Source: Ascaphus truei
Taxonomy: Eukaryota; Chordata; Amphibia; Anura; Ascaphidae
Direction: 5' to 3'
Assembly: GCA_036426205.1 (NCBI GenBank)
Contig: WSYH01000140.1
Span: 124,001-188,000 of the forward strand
Length of the DNA: 64,000 bases
Below the pieces are notes generated by a model. The model worked only from the letters and a program-made list of their open reading frames with translations. It was not told the DNA's origin and made no database searches. How positions within the stretch are numbered: position 1 is the stretch's first letter; each line of letters starts with the position of its first letter. Below are positions 1-10,527 of this stretch, piece after piece. Made by a program: the position numbers and the translations under genes.

Positions 1-1083
1 ATATTTTTTTTTTTTTTTTTTTTTTCATCCAAACATTTGTACACTACTTAAAATTTATATTGCAACTGCCCGTATAAATTACTGGCTGTACGAGGATATG
101 TGAATTGTTTGGTTAAATTATGTATTTTATTTAAAAATAAATAAATTTGGAAACCAAGCTTTACAGCACACCCTGCAGATCTGCATTAGTCAGTTTGCCA
201 ACAAAGCCATTAGCTTATTTTCAAGAAAACAAACACATTTCTACATGTAAGATGCACTGTATGCTAGGTGCAGCAGGGCGTAAGTAAGTAAATACTGATA
301 AGCATCTCGGCATCTGTGGAGAGCTCAAAGTAACACGGCTCAGCTCCGGAAGTCGATCCCTTGGTTCCAATGCTGTAAAAAATATACATGTGGAACCCCG
401 CTTTCAGGGATACCCAAGGTAAAGATGGACTACCGATGACTTAACCCAGAAAGGGATTCATGTGATTGGGTATCAGGAAGGATGATGCACTGGAGGAGGA
501 GCTGAGAGACGAGGGGCAGGATGTGAGTTGAGAGGTCAGAGCTGAAGTAGGGGGAGATCTGTGAGGAGTCCCTGTCCCTAGTGGACCTGAGGGGGGAGAC
601 AGAGCCGCATGGTGGTAGATCAATCCCACTCAATCAGGAGGGAAGAAAGGAGAGTGCCCCTCAGAGAGTGAGGCAACACTCGCGAGTAGTCCTCAAGGAA
701 AGGCGTCCAGGGAATCGCCCTGCTACCCCTGCAGTATCCATTTGAATACATACACACACCATTTGTACCTATGCGGAGTACGTTCCTGCATCCCTAACCC
801 TCCGTATAGTCATCGAGCTCCAAGTGCTGTTATCCCCAAAAGATACGCGTTACCTTGTATTATCTGGCCGACTAGTCTCATTCGTATCCAGGGAACGTGG
901 GCTCAGGTCCCCTCTAATATTTCAGTATACACACACACACAGTGGCGAGAAAACGTTTGTGAACCCCTAAGGATTGTCACATATTTGAAACCTAAAATAT
1001 TCTGCATTACTGGTACATAATATCTTTCTCAATGTCTTGTACGGTATAACGCATACACAGGGTGAACCCTGCTATTTACGCTT
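1..1083. other. Intergenic, no gene seen
   Basis: Mostly AT-rich sequence with a poly(T) run at 7-25, which could be the reversed A-tail of an old retroelement. Around 430-720 it becomes purine-rich with short open frames on both strands, none resembling a known protein. No splice-flanked conserved exon or RNA gene was recognised. Confidence 0.5.
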
Positions 1084-1084
1084 T

Positions 1085-1099
1085 ATAATATATATATAT

Positions 1100-1175
<76 letters not shown>
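1085..1175. repeat. (TA)n microsatellite
   Basis: About 90 bases of nearly pure TA, interrupted by occasional AAATA steps. It directly abuts the 5' end of the hammerhead-bearing repeat and has replaced the sequence that would form that ribozyme's stem I 5' strand. Confidence 0.95.
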
Positions 1176-1183
<8 letters not shown>

Positions 1184-1186
1184 TCA

Positions 1187-1218
1187 CTGATGAGACCATT
1201 ATGGTCGTAACAGCTGTC
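1187..1218 (+). ncRNA. Hammerhead ribozyme relic (copy 1)
   Basis: CTGATGA (1187-1193) is followed without extra bases by a 4-bp stem II, GACC (1194-1197) and GGTC (1203-1206), around the loop ATTAT. Then comes GTAAC, where the hammerhead needs GAAAC: base 1208 is T instead of A. After a short AGCT loop there is GTC (1216-1218), the standard cleavage triplet, followed by TATGGGT that would form stem I. The spacing matches a type I hammerhead with a very short stem III. The A-to-T change and loss of the stem I 5' strand to a TA tract predict an inactive copy. Confidence 0.55.
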
Positions 1219-1450
1219 TATGGGTGGGTTAACTGGCTATGCATCTTAACCCTGGCTTTGCTCAAAGCTGTGACCATGCAGAAAGCTTAAGCCTATCGGG
1301 AACCATGTTAATGGTTTTGAAGCAAAAGGTGGCACTGTGTGCTCGTTTGCATGTAATTTCCCAGTATTCCTTGCTGCAGTGGGTGATGGTGGTGAAAGGC
1401 GGGGTTGCAGACCTGCTAAGACATGCAAATGAGCATACAGTAATATTTGC
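1187..1450 (+). repeat. Interspersed repeat with 5' hammerhead relic, copy 1
   Basis: This roughly 260-base unit is also found reverse-complemented at 49,998-50,266. Shared landmarks in order are the hammerhead-like core, a TATGCATCTTAACC-type segment, GAAGCAAAAGGTGGCACTG, CCTTGCTGCAGTGG, and GACATGCAAATGAGCATAC before the homology ends. It has no coding capacity. The organisation, with a self-cleaving motif at the 5' end of a short unit, suggests a non-autonomous retroelement such as a SINE-like or Penelope-derived unit, but the family is not assigned from sequence alone. Confidence 0.75.
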
Positions 1451-1509
1451 TATTTGCTTTGCTGTGGAGGGTTTTTGTCACTTTTTTTTACCCACCATAA
1501 CTTAACTAA

Positions 1510-2160
1510 GTGTAGCCTGGAGCTCCCGCAGCTCCTTGAGACCCCCCTCCCTTGGAGCAGTGCGGTCGCGGGTGCCGTCGGAGCCAGCACCGGGCCCGAC
1601 GGCTACTTCCAAGGGTGGGGGCCGGAGTGGGGAGTCGCGCGCTGTTCCCTGATGCGGCCGGTTGCCGGGGACGCGAGCGGCCCGTTGTTAGGGCCGCGAT
1701 CGCGTTGCCGAGGTCCTGGCGGCTCGGGGTACAGGGCGCCGCCATTGCGCAACAGCTCGCGCATGCGCAGGGATAGCCAGGCGGCAGGAGAACTCCAGAG
1801 AGGTCGCACATGCGCAGGACAGAGCCTAGAGAGGTTGCGGCGGCCATTAGGGGTTAGCGCAGGCGCAGGAAAGGCGCGCACGCGGCCCCAATGTATTTGC
1901 AGCCTCCACGGAACTACAACTCCCATGAGGCTTAGAGGCAAGCACATCAGGTGCCTCCGTTTGGCCAATGAGGGCCAAGGATCTCCAGAGGGAGAAAGTG
2001 GATACATTGTTTGGGCTTGCAGCACGCTAGTTAGTTGGAGCTGGGGAGCTGTGAGGGAAGGCAGGGTGCAGAGAGCATGTGCAGCTTCTGCATCGAGTAA
2101 GGTCCCCCACATCCCAAGTAAGGCCCCAACTCCCCACCAGGTTAGTGGGTAAGTGCTGAG
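1510..2160. other. GC-rich CpG block, possible promoter or LTR-derived
   Basis: This is a strongly CpG-rich stretch in AT-rich surroundings. It contains repeated GCGCATGCGCAGG-like motifs near 1757-1770, 1805-1815 and 1858-1868, which resemble NRF1 sites, and an ACTACAACTCCCATGAGG element at about 1914-1931, a sequence common in vertebrate promoters and some repeats. No start exon or conserved coding frame follows. It could be a CpG-island promoter, or the regulatory part of a retroelement; the sequence does not decide between these. Confidence 0.35.
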
Positions 2161-3085
2161 GGACGGCCCAAGACAGGGACGCTGCCCTTAGTGCGTGTGT
2201 GTGTGTGCTGTCTTGTCAGGATCACGGCTGGCAGTGCTGTGAGGCCTGACAAGAAGGCATAGTGCTAGTGTGCAACAAGTTGCTGTACGCGTTCCGAAGT
2301 TTGCAGTGCGTAGCTGCTAGTGTTAGAGTTAGTTAGTGTTAGGGAAGTGGGGCAGGTTATTACCCCTGTAGGCCCCTAGGAGTTTACCTTAAGCCACTTA
2401 AGGATGCTGTACTATAGGGACGGCCTATAGTGCAGTGTGTGTCACGTTGCTATTTCGTCAGATAGGGACTCAGCGGATGCTGCGGTTCCAGTGACGGAGT
2501 TCGGACCCACGTTGGGGTCCACAGAGAATATCGCCAGGATAGGATCAGACGGATTCATCGCACGTCTGACCCTTTGTGAAGCGTTGCTGATCCGAGCACT
2601 CCAGGTATCTACAGTTCTAAGTGCACCAACGGGCCCTTAGTGTAACTGTGACTGCGCAGTCACCCACGTTCTCTCTGCAAGAGTACGGGACATTGGGTGG
2701 GGTTCTTTGGACACTGGGTGGGATCACCTGGTGTTGGGGAAGCGTCCTGCGGGATGTCGCAGTAAGTGTCTCCTCTAGAGTGGGACACCGGTTAAGTTGG
2801 TATTATGATGTGATGTGTGTTATCTTATGTTCCTAAGTAAATAGTATTAGTTATTATACCCCACTGTGTATGTGATTATTGTGTTTGTCCTGCGAGGAAC
2901 CACTCCCCCTCTGGTGGGAGCCATCGCAGGTGGAGGCGCTGCATCGTTGTAAGTGTGTACCCCTAGTATAATTTCCCCAGGTTCCCCGTGGCGGAAGCTC
3001 AGCCCTCCTGTGAGCCAACAGGTATAGCACCACACTGAGAAGTAGTCAGATACACCTACCCACCCCAATCTCACTTAAGGGGGGG
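2161..3085. other. No gene seen; possible retroelement-derived sequence
   Basis: Moderately GC-rich, with short TG runs near 2190-2208. I see no conserved protein frame, tRNA or clear terminal repeats. The stretch around 2810-3060 has a TG/CA flavour typical of LTRs, but no second copy or polypurine tract was found to support that. Confidence 0.3.
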
Positions 3086-3216
3086 GAAAGAGGGCTACAT
3101 AAGTATAAGAATCCATACGGCAGAACATCCCCTCTGTTTCTTCCTCCCATCCTACACCTCTTCTTAACTCTCCTCATGCCTTCCTTGACTCTTTTTCCAC
3201 TGTCTCAGAGGAGGAT

Positions 3217-3870
3217 GTGTCGCTGTTGATCGCCTCTTCTCCCTCTACCACTTGCCCTCTTGACCCCATTCCCTCCCATCTCCTAAAACCTCTTGCTCCT
3301 ACTATAATCCCTACGCTCACACACATTTTGAACTCCTCCCTCTGCTCTGGAGCCTTTCCATCCTCCTTCAAACATGCAACAGTCATACCATTACTCAAAA
3401 ACAGCAAGCTTGACCCTACCTGTCTTTCTAACTATCGACCTGTCTCCCTCCTGCCTTTTGCCTCTAAAGTCCTTGAACGTCTTGTATTCTCTCGCTTGCT
3501 CCATTTTCTCAACACCTATTCTCTCCTAGACCCTCTACAATCTGGCTTCTGCACTGCTCACTCCACGGAAACAGCCCTCACTAAAATAACTGACGACCTC
3601 CATGCTGCCAAAGACAGAGGTCATTACACTCTGCTCATATTACTCGACCTCTCTGCAGCATTTGACACCGTGGACCACGCTCTTCTCCTTCACATTCTCC
3701 ATACTCTTGGTATTCGGAACAAAGCTCTATCCTGGATCTCATCCTACCTCTCCCATCGTACTTTCAGTGTCTCTTCTGCTAACACCTCCTCCTCTATTGA
3801 TCTCTCTGTGGGGGTACCCAGGGCTCTGTCCTGGGACCTCTTCTATTTTCTCTGTATACAATCTCTCTAG
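3217..3870 (+). pseudogene. L2-type LINE reverse transcriptase fragment
   Basis: An open frame of about 217 residues covers the N-terminal half of a LINE reverse transcriptase. Visible blocks are [64 protein letters not shown] and [18 protein letters not shown], the last being the RT motif A region with its catalytic Asp. The YADD box region should follow, but the frame is cut just before it by the hAT-like insertion at 3873. A one-base change near GVPRALSWD shifts it from the usual [10 protein letters not shown] motif. No start codon is meaningful here, since the copy is truncated on the 5' side. Confidence 0.88.
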
Positions 3871-3964
3871 GTCAGGGTTTCCCAAACTTTTTTTTCCGTG
3901 ACCCGGTTATTTTTGAACTTCTCCTTCGTGACCCACTAAAAATGTTATCGCCTATACTGGCCTA

Positions 3965-3998
3965 TAGGGCCTGCACAGACTCACACACACAGCCACTG

Positions 3999-4047
<49 letters not shown>

Positions 4048-4230
4048 NNNNNNTACAACACACACAGCCACTTGATACACACACACAACACACACACACA
4101 CACCAACTGATACACACACACACAACACACACACACACACACACACACACCACACACACAGCCACTGACAGACACGCAGCCACTGACACACAACTGATAC
4201 ATACACACAGCCATTGAGTAAACACAAGCA
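3965..4230. repeat. (CA)n tract with short assembly gap
   Basis: CA-rich microsatellite broken by variants such as CAGCCACTGACA. Six N bases at 4048-4053 mark an unresolved join, so the repeat length here is not reliable. Confidence 0.95.
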
Positions 4231-4254
4231 GCCACTGACACACACACGAAGCCC

Positions 4255-4535
4255 ACTTGGGTGGGGAGGAGAGGGAGGGGGCCAGGGGCACATGGGTGGG
4301 GAGGGGGAAGGAGGGGGCCAGGGGCACTTGGAGGTGGGGAGGGAGGGGGCCAGGGGCACTTGGGTGGGGAGGGAGGGAGGGGCCAGGGCACTTGGGTGGG
4401 GAGGGAGGAAGGGGGCCAGGGGCACTTGGGTGGGGAGGGAGGGAGGGGGCCAGGGCGCATTGTGTGGGGAGGGGAGGGAGGGAGAGGCCAGGGACGCTTG
4501 GGTGGGGAGGGAGGGAGGGGGCAGGGACACTTGGG
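4255..4535 (+). repeat. G-rich minisatellite, about 9 units of about 32 bases
   Basis: The unit core is GGTGGGGAGGGAGGGGG, then CCAGGGGCACTTG, with small indels between copies. It lies inside the hAT-like insertion. The dense G runs could form G-quadruplexes on the plus strand. All three frames stay open on both strands for several hundred bases simply because the unit lacks stops. Confidence 0.92.
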
Positions 4536-6307
4536 TAAGAGGCAGTGACTGCGGTGGGGTGACTACCTGGCCGACGGACGCTTTCCCCTGGCAGCCAGAT
4601 ATCCCCTGCTGCCCGGGACGAGGAGGTGGGCGTTGGCGGGTGGACGGGGAGGTGGGATTGGGGGCAAGGGAGGTTGGCTTTGAGGGCAAGGGAGGGGGCT
4701 TGGGGGCACGGGAGGTGGCTCGGGATGGGGTGCCACGGGAGGTGAGTCGGGAAGCTGGCCGCGGGGGGAAAGCGGGTGCCACAGTAGGAGCTTGTACTCC
4801 CCTCCGTCCAACGTAAATGAGGGCCGCAGAGGAGCTGGATACTTCCTCCTCGTCCACGTTGGGAGCGGGGGGGAGGAAAGGAGCGGGGGGGGGAAGGAGC
4901 GGGCCTGCGCAGCGCGCGGGGGGAATCGCCGTCATTTTTTTTAAATTGAGCAGGGAGGGACTGGGAGACACCGCAAGCGGCCAGCCTCGCTGACGCACCG
5001 CATGGCAAATTTGGTGCCGTGGCCGGAGGTTCGGAGGGTCGCGAATCCACCATTTGGAGGAAAGCTGCTATAGGTGACATTAATAACATCTTTTGGGTTA
5101 ATAGCACCTCGCTATGTGGACACAAATATATTTAAACACCGACTACACCTGCTGTTACAAACCAAAGTTTCTAATGTCTCTATGCATATATCCTGGGTGG
5201 CCCTGCGACGCCTTATCAAACTCAACACGATGCTAAACACAGAGGCCTCTACTTCCTCCCAAACCTGGCCAATACCTACCTCTTCCACATAACTGTTGGA
5301 ACTACGATTCATTACCCAGTAGCCCAAGGACCGCTGCTAGGGGTCCAACTCTACTCCTCTACTCAATTGCGCCCTCACATTCAAACTTTATAAAACCTGT
5401 CGCTTTTTCATCGCAATATAACAAAGGATAAGCCCTTTCTCTGTGGCTCGACGCTATAAACCCTGATCAGGCCCTCATTCTCTCCCCGTTTGATTAATGT
5501 ACCAACTCTGCGGTCTGGCCTTCACTGCCTCTCACCTGGTCTCCCTACAATGATTGCCTAAACGCTGCTGCCAGAATTCCCCCCCACTCTCACCTTTCAT
5601 AGGATCTGTCTCTGCATCTCCCCTCAGGGAAATCCTTTCTCCTGAGTGCTCCGATCAAATCCCGCATCTCACACACTCCATTCTTCTCTCTACTTCTTAA
5701 ATTTCTACACTCTTCTGCCCCTCCTAACATCTCAGCCCTAATTATTCGCTACTGAACCATCCAGCTTTGCTTTCTTCTAAAGGATGTCTCTAGTTCTAAC
5801 CCCCTTTATCTATAAGCCTCTCACCGCCTAGTAAACCTTTTTCATGATGCCCTCACCATTGGAACATGGCCCTTCCCCCTCAGTAACCAGACTAGCACCA
5901 CTCTATCTCACCTTTGAAGACCCACAGTTTAAGACCACATTGCTGAAAGAAGATATGAATAAACTGTGGATGTTCTGAAACACTGATACATCAAAGCTTA
6001 GCACTGCAGACGACTAACCAGAACTAACATCCTACTGTCATCTAGACGGGTCTGCCTACCTAACAATTAGACGTAAGCTCCCAGGGACACGGGACTCCCA
6101 CTTCCTTAATGTTACGATTTATGTCTGAAGAAGCCTATTCCCATGATTGTTATTTATATATCTTGTTGATTTATTTGATTACACACAGGTATTACATGTA
6201 CTGTTGAAGGCTATTACATGAACTATGGCGCTATATAAATAAAGAAATACAATACTCTCTCTCGCGCTGAGCAGAGATAGCGCGAAGGCGAAGTACATGC
6301 TCGAGTC

Positions 6308-6440
6308 GTGCTAGCTCTCTCTCTCTCTCTCTATCTCTATCTCATCTAGCTCTCTATCTATCTCTCTCTCGTACTTATCTATCGAGCTAATAATCGAATC
6401 TAGGCTTTATTATACTCTCTTCTCTCTCTATATATCTATA
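6308..6440. repeat. Degenerate (CT)n/(CTAT)n tract
   Basis: TCTC-rich simple sequence with TATC variants immediately after the L2 tail. Its base composition and many irregular steps suggest both a true microsatellite and sequencing noise. Confidence 0.8.
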
Positions 6441-7753
6441 CATATACTGTGTGTGTATAACACTTATATCACATGTAATGCTTACTTTGAAAAAGGGCAT
6501 GTATATCGTATTTTTATGTTGTATTAACGAGCTTTAACCAGCTACACGAAGATAAATGTGATTGTCCTTTCAGTTGTAGAAGATACTTTAACATTCTTAA
6601 TTAATTTACAGTAGTACAGCTAGCCCAATATGTGATTGGAACTCTTACAACATTCTCAATCTGATGTCTTCCCTACCCATTTAATTTTAGTATAGCTGTT
6701 GTGCCTGCAAAGGTAAGGAATCTAGCTTTTTGAGCATTGCGTTTCTGACTTGCACGATGCTTGCGTAAAGTCAACTATTTGAGGAAAAAGCTCTGGTTAG
6801 TTGGGAATGCCAGTATTTCTGCATACTGATGTCTCCCTGTTTATTGACCTGCTTGATGTAAAGAAACGTTTGCTGTGAATTGTGCTGACTGACACAGATT
6901 AGAGGTGTACAGTGTAATGTCGAGGCTTTCAAGAAGCTTTGTATTAATAGGGTAATTTTAAACCATCCATTCAGTCATGAAGTGTTGGGTCAAAAGGGAT
7001 ATTGAAATAGTTCATTCTTAAATGACTCAGCCATGTATTAGACGTCTGGAGAAAACAAATGCATTAATAGCCGCATGTTATAATTTTGCTTACAATTGAA
7101 TAGGGGATCTGTAAAGCACTTGATTCATTTGGTAAATAAAAAGCGCTGTCGGAATTACTAAAATTTCTAGTTGTGATAGACAAAAATAAAGCCATGGTGA
7201 GTAATAAAGTGACAAAAACTCCACTATATGACAGTGTACTTTACAGCAAATAAAATATCACTTGCGAGGGATCTGGGATAAAGGACATGCAAAATGAGCC
7301 ATGCTGTGTCACTCTTTGCCTCTTGTCCATTTGAACATGGAAGCCCAATGAGCTTTATGCCTGCCGTATTACATAGCTTTTCAGCCACCGCCGGAGTTAA
7401 AGAAGTGCGAGCCAGTAACACTGCTGCACAGACAGCTATTTCACGTATAGGTGTTCCTAAGGGCAGGGGCATTACTGGTCTCTGCAATGTGAAGGGGTGG
7501 TAGTGGACCACATCTGGTAACAGACCTCCCTCCATATTTTAGATAAATGTCTTGTTTATTAAAGAGAGGATGGCCTTTTTTTGTTTTGTTTTCATGGTTA
7601 CATATCATCTCAGTGTAATTGATTACACGCATTTAATGCGTGGTTTGAAAAATGACGTGCCTTAGAAATTGATTTTGGTTGCAATTATTAACTTAATGGA
7701 GATGTCAACGTAAATTGGTCTAGAGTCAGATTTTGCCACGTCGTCGAAGAAAT
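6441..7753. other. Apparently single-copy noncoding, no gene seen
   Basis: AT-rich with no recognisable exon, RNA gene or repeat boundary. A 103-codon frame on the minus strand at 7224-7535 does not resemble a family I know and has no splice context that supports it. Confidence 0.45.
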
Positions 7754-7756
7754 TTA

Positions 7757-8066
7757 GGCCGCGTCTTTACAGTGACTTTTTGTGGAAAGTTGCATTAAAG
7801 TTTAGGCGACGTCGCTTGCTACAAGGCCAATGATTGTCAGAAAAAGGGGGAGGGCCGAGGCACGGAGAAGCTCGGACTATCCGCAAGGGGAGGACGATCC
7901 ACCGAAAAACAAACAAATATCAGTGACTACCGAGTTTGGTAGCACTTGTCGCACCGTGGCTTTTTGTCGCCCATCGCGTGCACTATAGGCGCCGACGGAC
8001 GGCGACAATGGCATTTCTGTTGACCGCGAAGGTCTCGTCCGTCCGCCTGGCAGTATAAGCGCAGCC
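7757..8066. mobile_element. Harbinger-like MITE (GGCCGCG ends)
   Basis: Starts GGCCGCGTCTTTACAGTG and ends with GGCAGTATAAGCGCAGCC, an imperfect inverted match. It is preceded by TTA and followed by TAC; a 3-base TTA/TAA duplication is usual for PIF/Harbinger elements, so the right duplication is altered here. It belongs with similar elements at 26,877, 40,225, 44,598 and 56,178. GC-rich interior, no coding potential. Confidence 0.6.
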
Positions 8067-8460
8067 TACCTAAAAAGTGCCACGCGGCCCATGAGTTAGA
8101 CCTTATTCTATACTGGGGAAAGGCATATTGTATAAATAGGCAGGGGTGTGCGCAACTTTTCCCAGTGCGCACCACTGGCCTGCTCTCCCACGGTGCATCG
8201 CGCTCGACCCGACGTCAAATGAAGCAGGGGTCTATGTGACGTCACGTCAGCCTTTGTAACGAAGTAATTTTACGCGGGTTACCAGGACGCACGTCGCTTG
8301 GAAGGGGAAGTTAAGGGATTATAGAGGCTCGCGCGGTCCCCCGGCATTTCATTTAAATGGAATAAAGAAACAGCGCCACAAACGCCAAATAGTGATAGCA
8401 AGAATGCTATATATTAGTAATTACAGGGTAATAAATATGCGTACAGCAAACAGTGGAATG
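8067..8460. other. Noncoding, no gene seen
   Basis: Contains a CpG-rich patch at 8160-8340, but no recognisable exon or element boundary. Confidence 0.4.
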
Positions 8461-8464
8461 GTGC

Positions 8465-9512
8465 ATTTAGTGTGTTCACCACACGTTACCACTAAGCAAA
8501 TGTTGTCAGGAAGAGTCGGCAGCTGCTTATCCTCAGCGGGGGCGCTACGTTGGTTCAGGAGCAGGATAAGGTCCACAACCTCATCCAGCAGACATCGCTC
8601 CAAAGGGGATTTCCTTTACAGCAACCAACGCTCCGTTCAGGTATGGTGCTGGTGGGACGCTCGCGACTTCCAAGCAGTACTGGTGAAGCTTGTGAAGCTC
8701 AAGCGGCAGTATCATCCATGTACGGGGTGAGGACCTCAGCTCTGCAAGGGTAACTAGGCGTGCAACGTTGCACTCCGTCACGGATACTGCGTGATGACGT
8801 TCACAGTCTCCGCAGCAGCGAGGGAAACCGCGGAGCAGTCAAAGTCTCTCAAAGTATCTTCATATGCCAATAATTAACAACGGGAGTTATACTAGCAGGG
8901 TTGAAGCCAAGGAGCATGGCAATCTTAACGGCACTAGATAAAAATCATCCATACATGTTTGTAGAAAAACTACTCTTCAGGGAATCCTCTGAAGAAGTGT
9001 TATTCAACGAAACATGTGATGATTTTATCTGTGCTTAATTTTGCCAATGCCTCCATGGGCTGTCACCCTGTAGTATTACTCAAGGTGGTAATTTGGGCAT
9101 ATGAGAGAATTGAGAGGGACTTTGATGCCTCCCTGCTTCACCTAGCTGCGCGGAGGACTGGACGTCATCACGCAGATCCCGTGACGGGAGTGACAAAAGC
9201 GTGCACGCGAGTGTACACTTGCAAGGTAGCTGAGGTCGCACCACCGTACAGTGGATACTGCTCGCTGAGGTACAACGAGCATGCAACAGAACGGCTTGGA
9301 AGAGCGAGCGGTCCCACCAAGCACCAATACCTTGAACGGAGGCTTGGTGCTGTAAAGGAAATCCACTTGGGGCGATTACTGTTATCTTTGTATTGGGGGA
9401 GGGGTTTTGGACATAATCCTCGCCTGAACCAAACGTAGCGCCCAACGCTGAGGAGAAGCAAGCCTGCAGGATCTTTGACAAAGTGCGAGGTAACTTGTGT
9501 GAAAACACACTT
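8465..9512. repeat. Large inverted repeat, arms about 420 bases
   Basis: The left arm (8465-8880) and right arm (9085-9512) are imperfect reverse complements. Matching landmarks include GGATTTCCTTTACAGCA near 8608 with its complement near 9350, and GCGTGATGACGT near 8788 with its complement near 9160. The roughly 200-base spacer holds a hammerhead-like motif (8989-9018). Short open frames on both strands are mirror images of each other and are not genes. Confidence 0.8.
8989..9018 (+). other. Hammerhead-like motif in palindrome spacer
   Basis: CTGAAGA (8989-8995) fits the hammerhead consensus CTGANGA. It is followed by a weak stem (GTT..AAC) and GAAAC (9009-9013), then ATGTG. Three unpaired bases between CTGAAGA and the stem depart from a canonical hammerhead, so activity is doubtful. 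Confidence 0.35.
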
Positions 9513-9612
9513 AAATTGCACCGTCTTCCATGTTTTGATGTACGCAGATGTTATTACCCTGTTAGTATTCTAATTATAGGCACATTACTTGCCTCATATT
9601 AGTTTGCGCGTT

Positions 9613-9692
9613 ATTTTTTTTGTTTTTTTTTTTTTTTTTTTATTTTTTTTTTTTTTTTTTGTTTTTCTTTTCTTTTTTTTTTTTTTTTTTGT
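9613..9692. repeat. Poly(T) tract at the left edge of block A
   Basis: About 80 bases almost entirely T with a few G and C. It is absent at the matching edge of block B (31,925) and sits exactly where block A begins, so a basecalling or assembly origin is likely. Confidence 0.8.
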
Positions 9693-10399
9693 TCCATTTC
9701 TTTAGAGTGTGGGGGGTGCTGAGCAACCAACGTGTGGTTATAGCAGAAGAACGCCTCTACATATACCAGTGTATGTGATATAATTTCTTCATATATACAC
9801 ACTCCACGATGCTGGGTATGTGGTTTAGTTTCTTGGTCAATTATTTTTATTGGTTTAGTCACTATGAATATATTTATATTCTAAATTCGGGGTTAGATAG
9901 TAGCGCAACAGTATTTTCTCTGTTTTTTTTATTAAATGCCTCGGGGGAGAGCGCTGGGACCTCTATAATGCGAGGGGCGCACTCAGTTTGGGGTGATGAG
10001 TAGCAGCGCAGGGGAGTCAGAAAGAGCTATTTCACTCTAATTCTCTGTATAAAAAATATTTCTATCGGTGCAATGTTTAATTGCAATGTTAACTTTTGCT
10101 CTATCTACAATTGCATTTATATATATAAATATTGGGATAGTTTAATCAGTATTTATTAAAAATAATAGTCATGAGAAAAAATAACTCCCTAAATCTGAAC
10201 TGTGAAAGGGGAAAAATGAATCCAGAGTACCTGAAGGGGGCGGCCCGGCGGGCGGGCTGGAGATAGGCACAGTTTCGTCCAAAATTAGAATTGCAACAAA
10301 AAATCGCTTTTTCGTTAGATGCCACCCTGCGAAAAGTGTTGTAAAACGAGGTGGAACATTCAACAAGTTAGCGCAGAGAAATTTCGCAGTAAAAATATA

Positions 10400-10527
10400 C
10401 AGTGGTTGAAAATCACCAAAAATCTACTCGCCAACTCTAGTACAAACGTGTGCTGCTGGGCAATATTACTCGCCCCGGGGGTATAAATCCACTCGCCCGG
10501 GCGAGCATAGTTAAGTTGTCGAACATG
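10400..10527 (+). mobile_element. Short hAT-like MITE (block A copy of 32,606-32,740)
   Basis: Begins CAGTGGTTG and ends TCGAACATG, the noisy version of the block B element, flanked on the left by AAAATATA. Internal landmarks TCTACTCGCC and CCACTCGCCCGG are retained. Confidence 0.75.

Larger units (their letters stand above)
3873..5067. mobile_element. hAT-like non-autonomous DNA transposon inside the L2 LINE
   Basis: The left end starts CAGGGTTTCCCAAACTT and the right end, read in reverse complement, starts CAGCTTTCCTCCAAATG, giving imperfect inverted ends. Flanking 8-base duplications are CTCTAGGT (3865-3872) and CTATAGGT (5068-5075), seven of eight matching; 8-bp duplications are typical of hAT elements. 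The interior is CA microsatellite and a G-rich minisatellite, then GC-rich sequence. No transposase frame is seen; the long minus-strand proline-rich frames are the complement of the minisatellite. Confidence 0.75.
3090..6252 (+). mobile_element. L2/CR1-type LINE, 5'-truncated, split by a hAT-like insertion
   Basis: Reverse-transcriptase coding sequence runs from about 3090 to 3872 and resumes at about 5076. The resumed part reads through a decayed segment (5140-5290 still gives VSNVSMHIS..VALRRLIKLN) into a 3' tail ending in GGCGCTATATAAATAAAG at about 6226-6244. The two halves join naturally when 3,873-5,067 and one target duplication are removed. The family assignment rests on the RT motifs and the vertebrate L2-like tail. 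It is clearly dead, with frameshifts and stops. Confidence 0.85.

Noticed and set aside
1454..2152. 232-codon frame in the CpG-rich block
   Set aside because: Stop-poor GC-rich sequence is expected to give such frames; overlapping frames exist on both strands and none shows a domain.
3952..5125. Minus-strand proline-rich frames of 348 and 387 codons
   Set aside because: They are the complement of the G-rich minisatellite and CA tract inside a MITE and cross an N gap.
7224..7535. 103-codon minus-strand frame with plausible composition
   Set aside because: No recognised family, no splice signals that extend it, and an antisense frame overlaps it.
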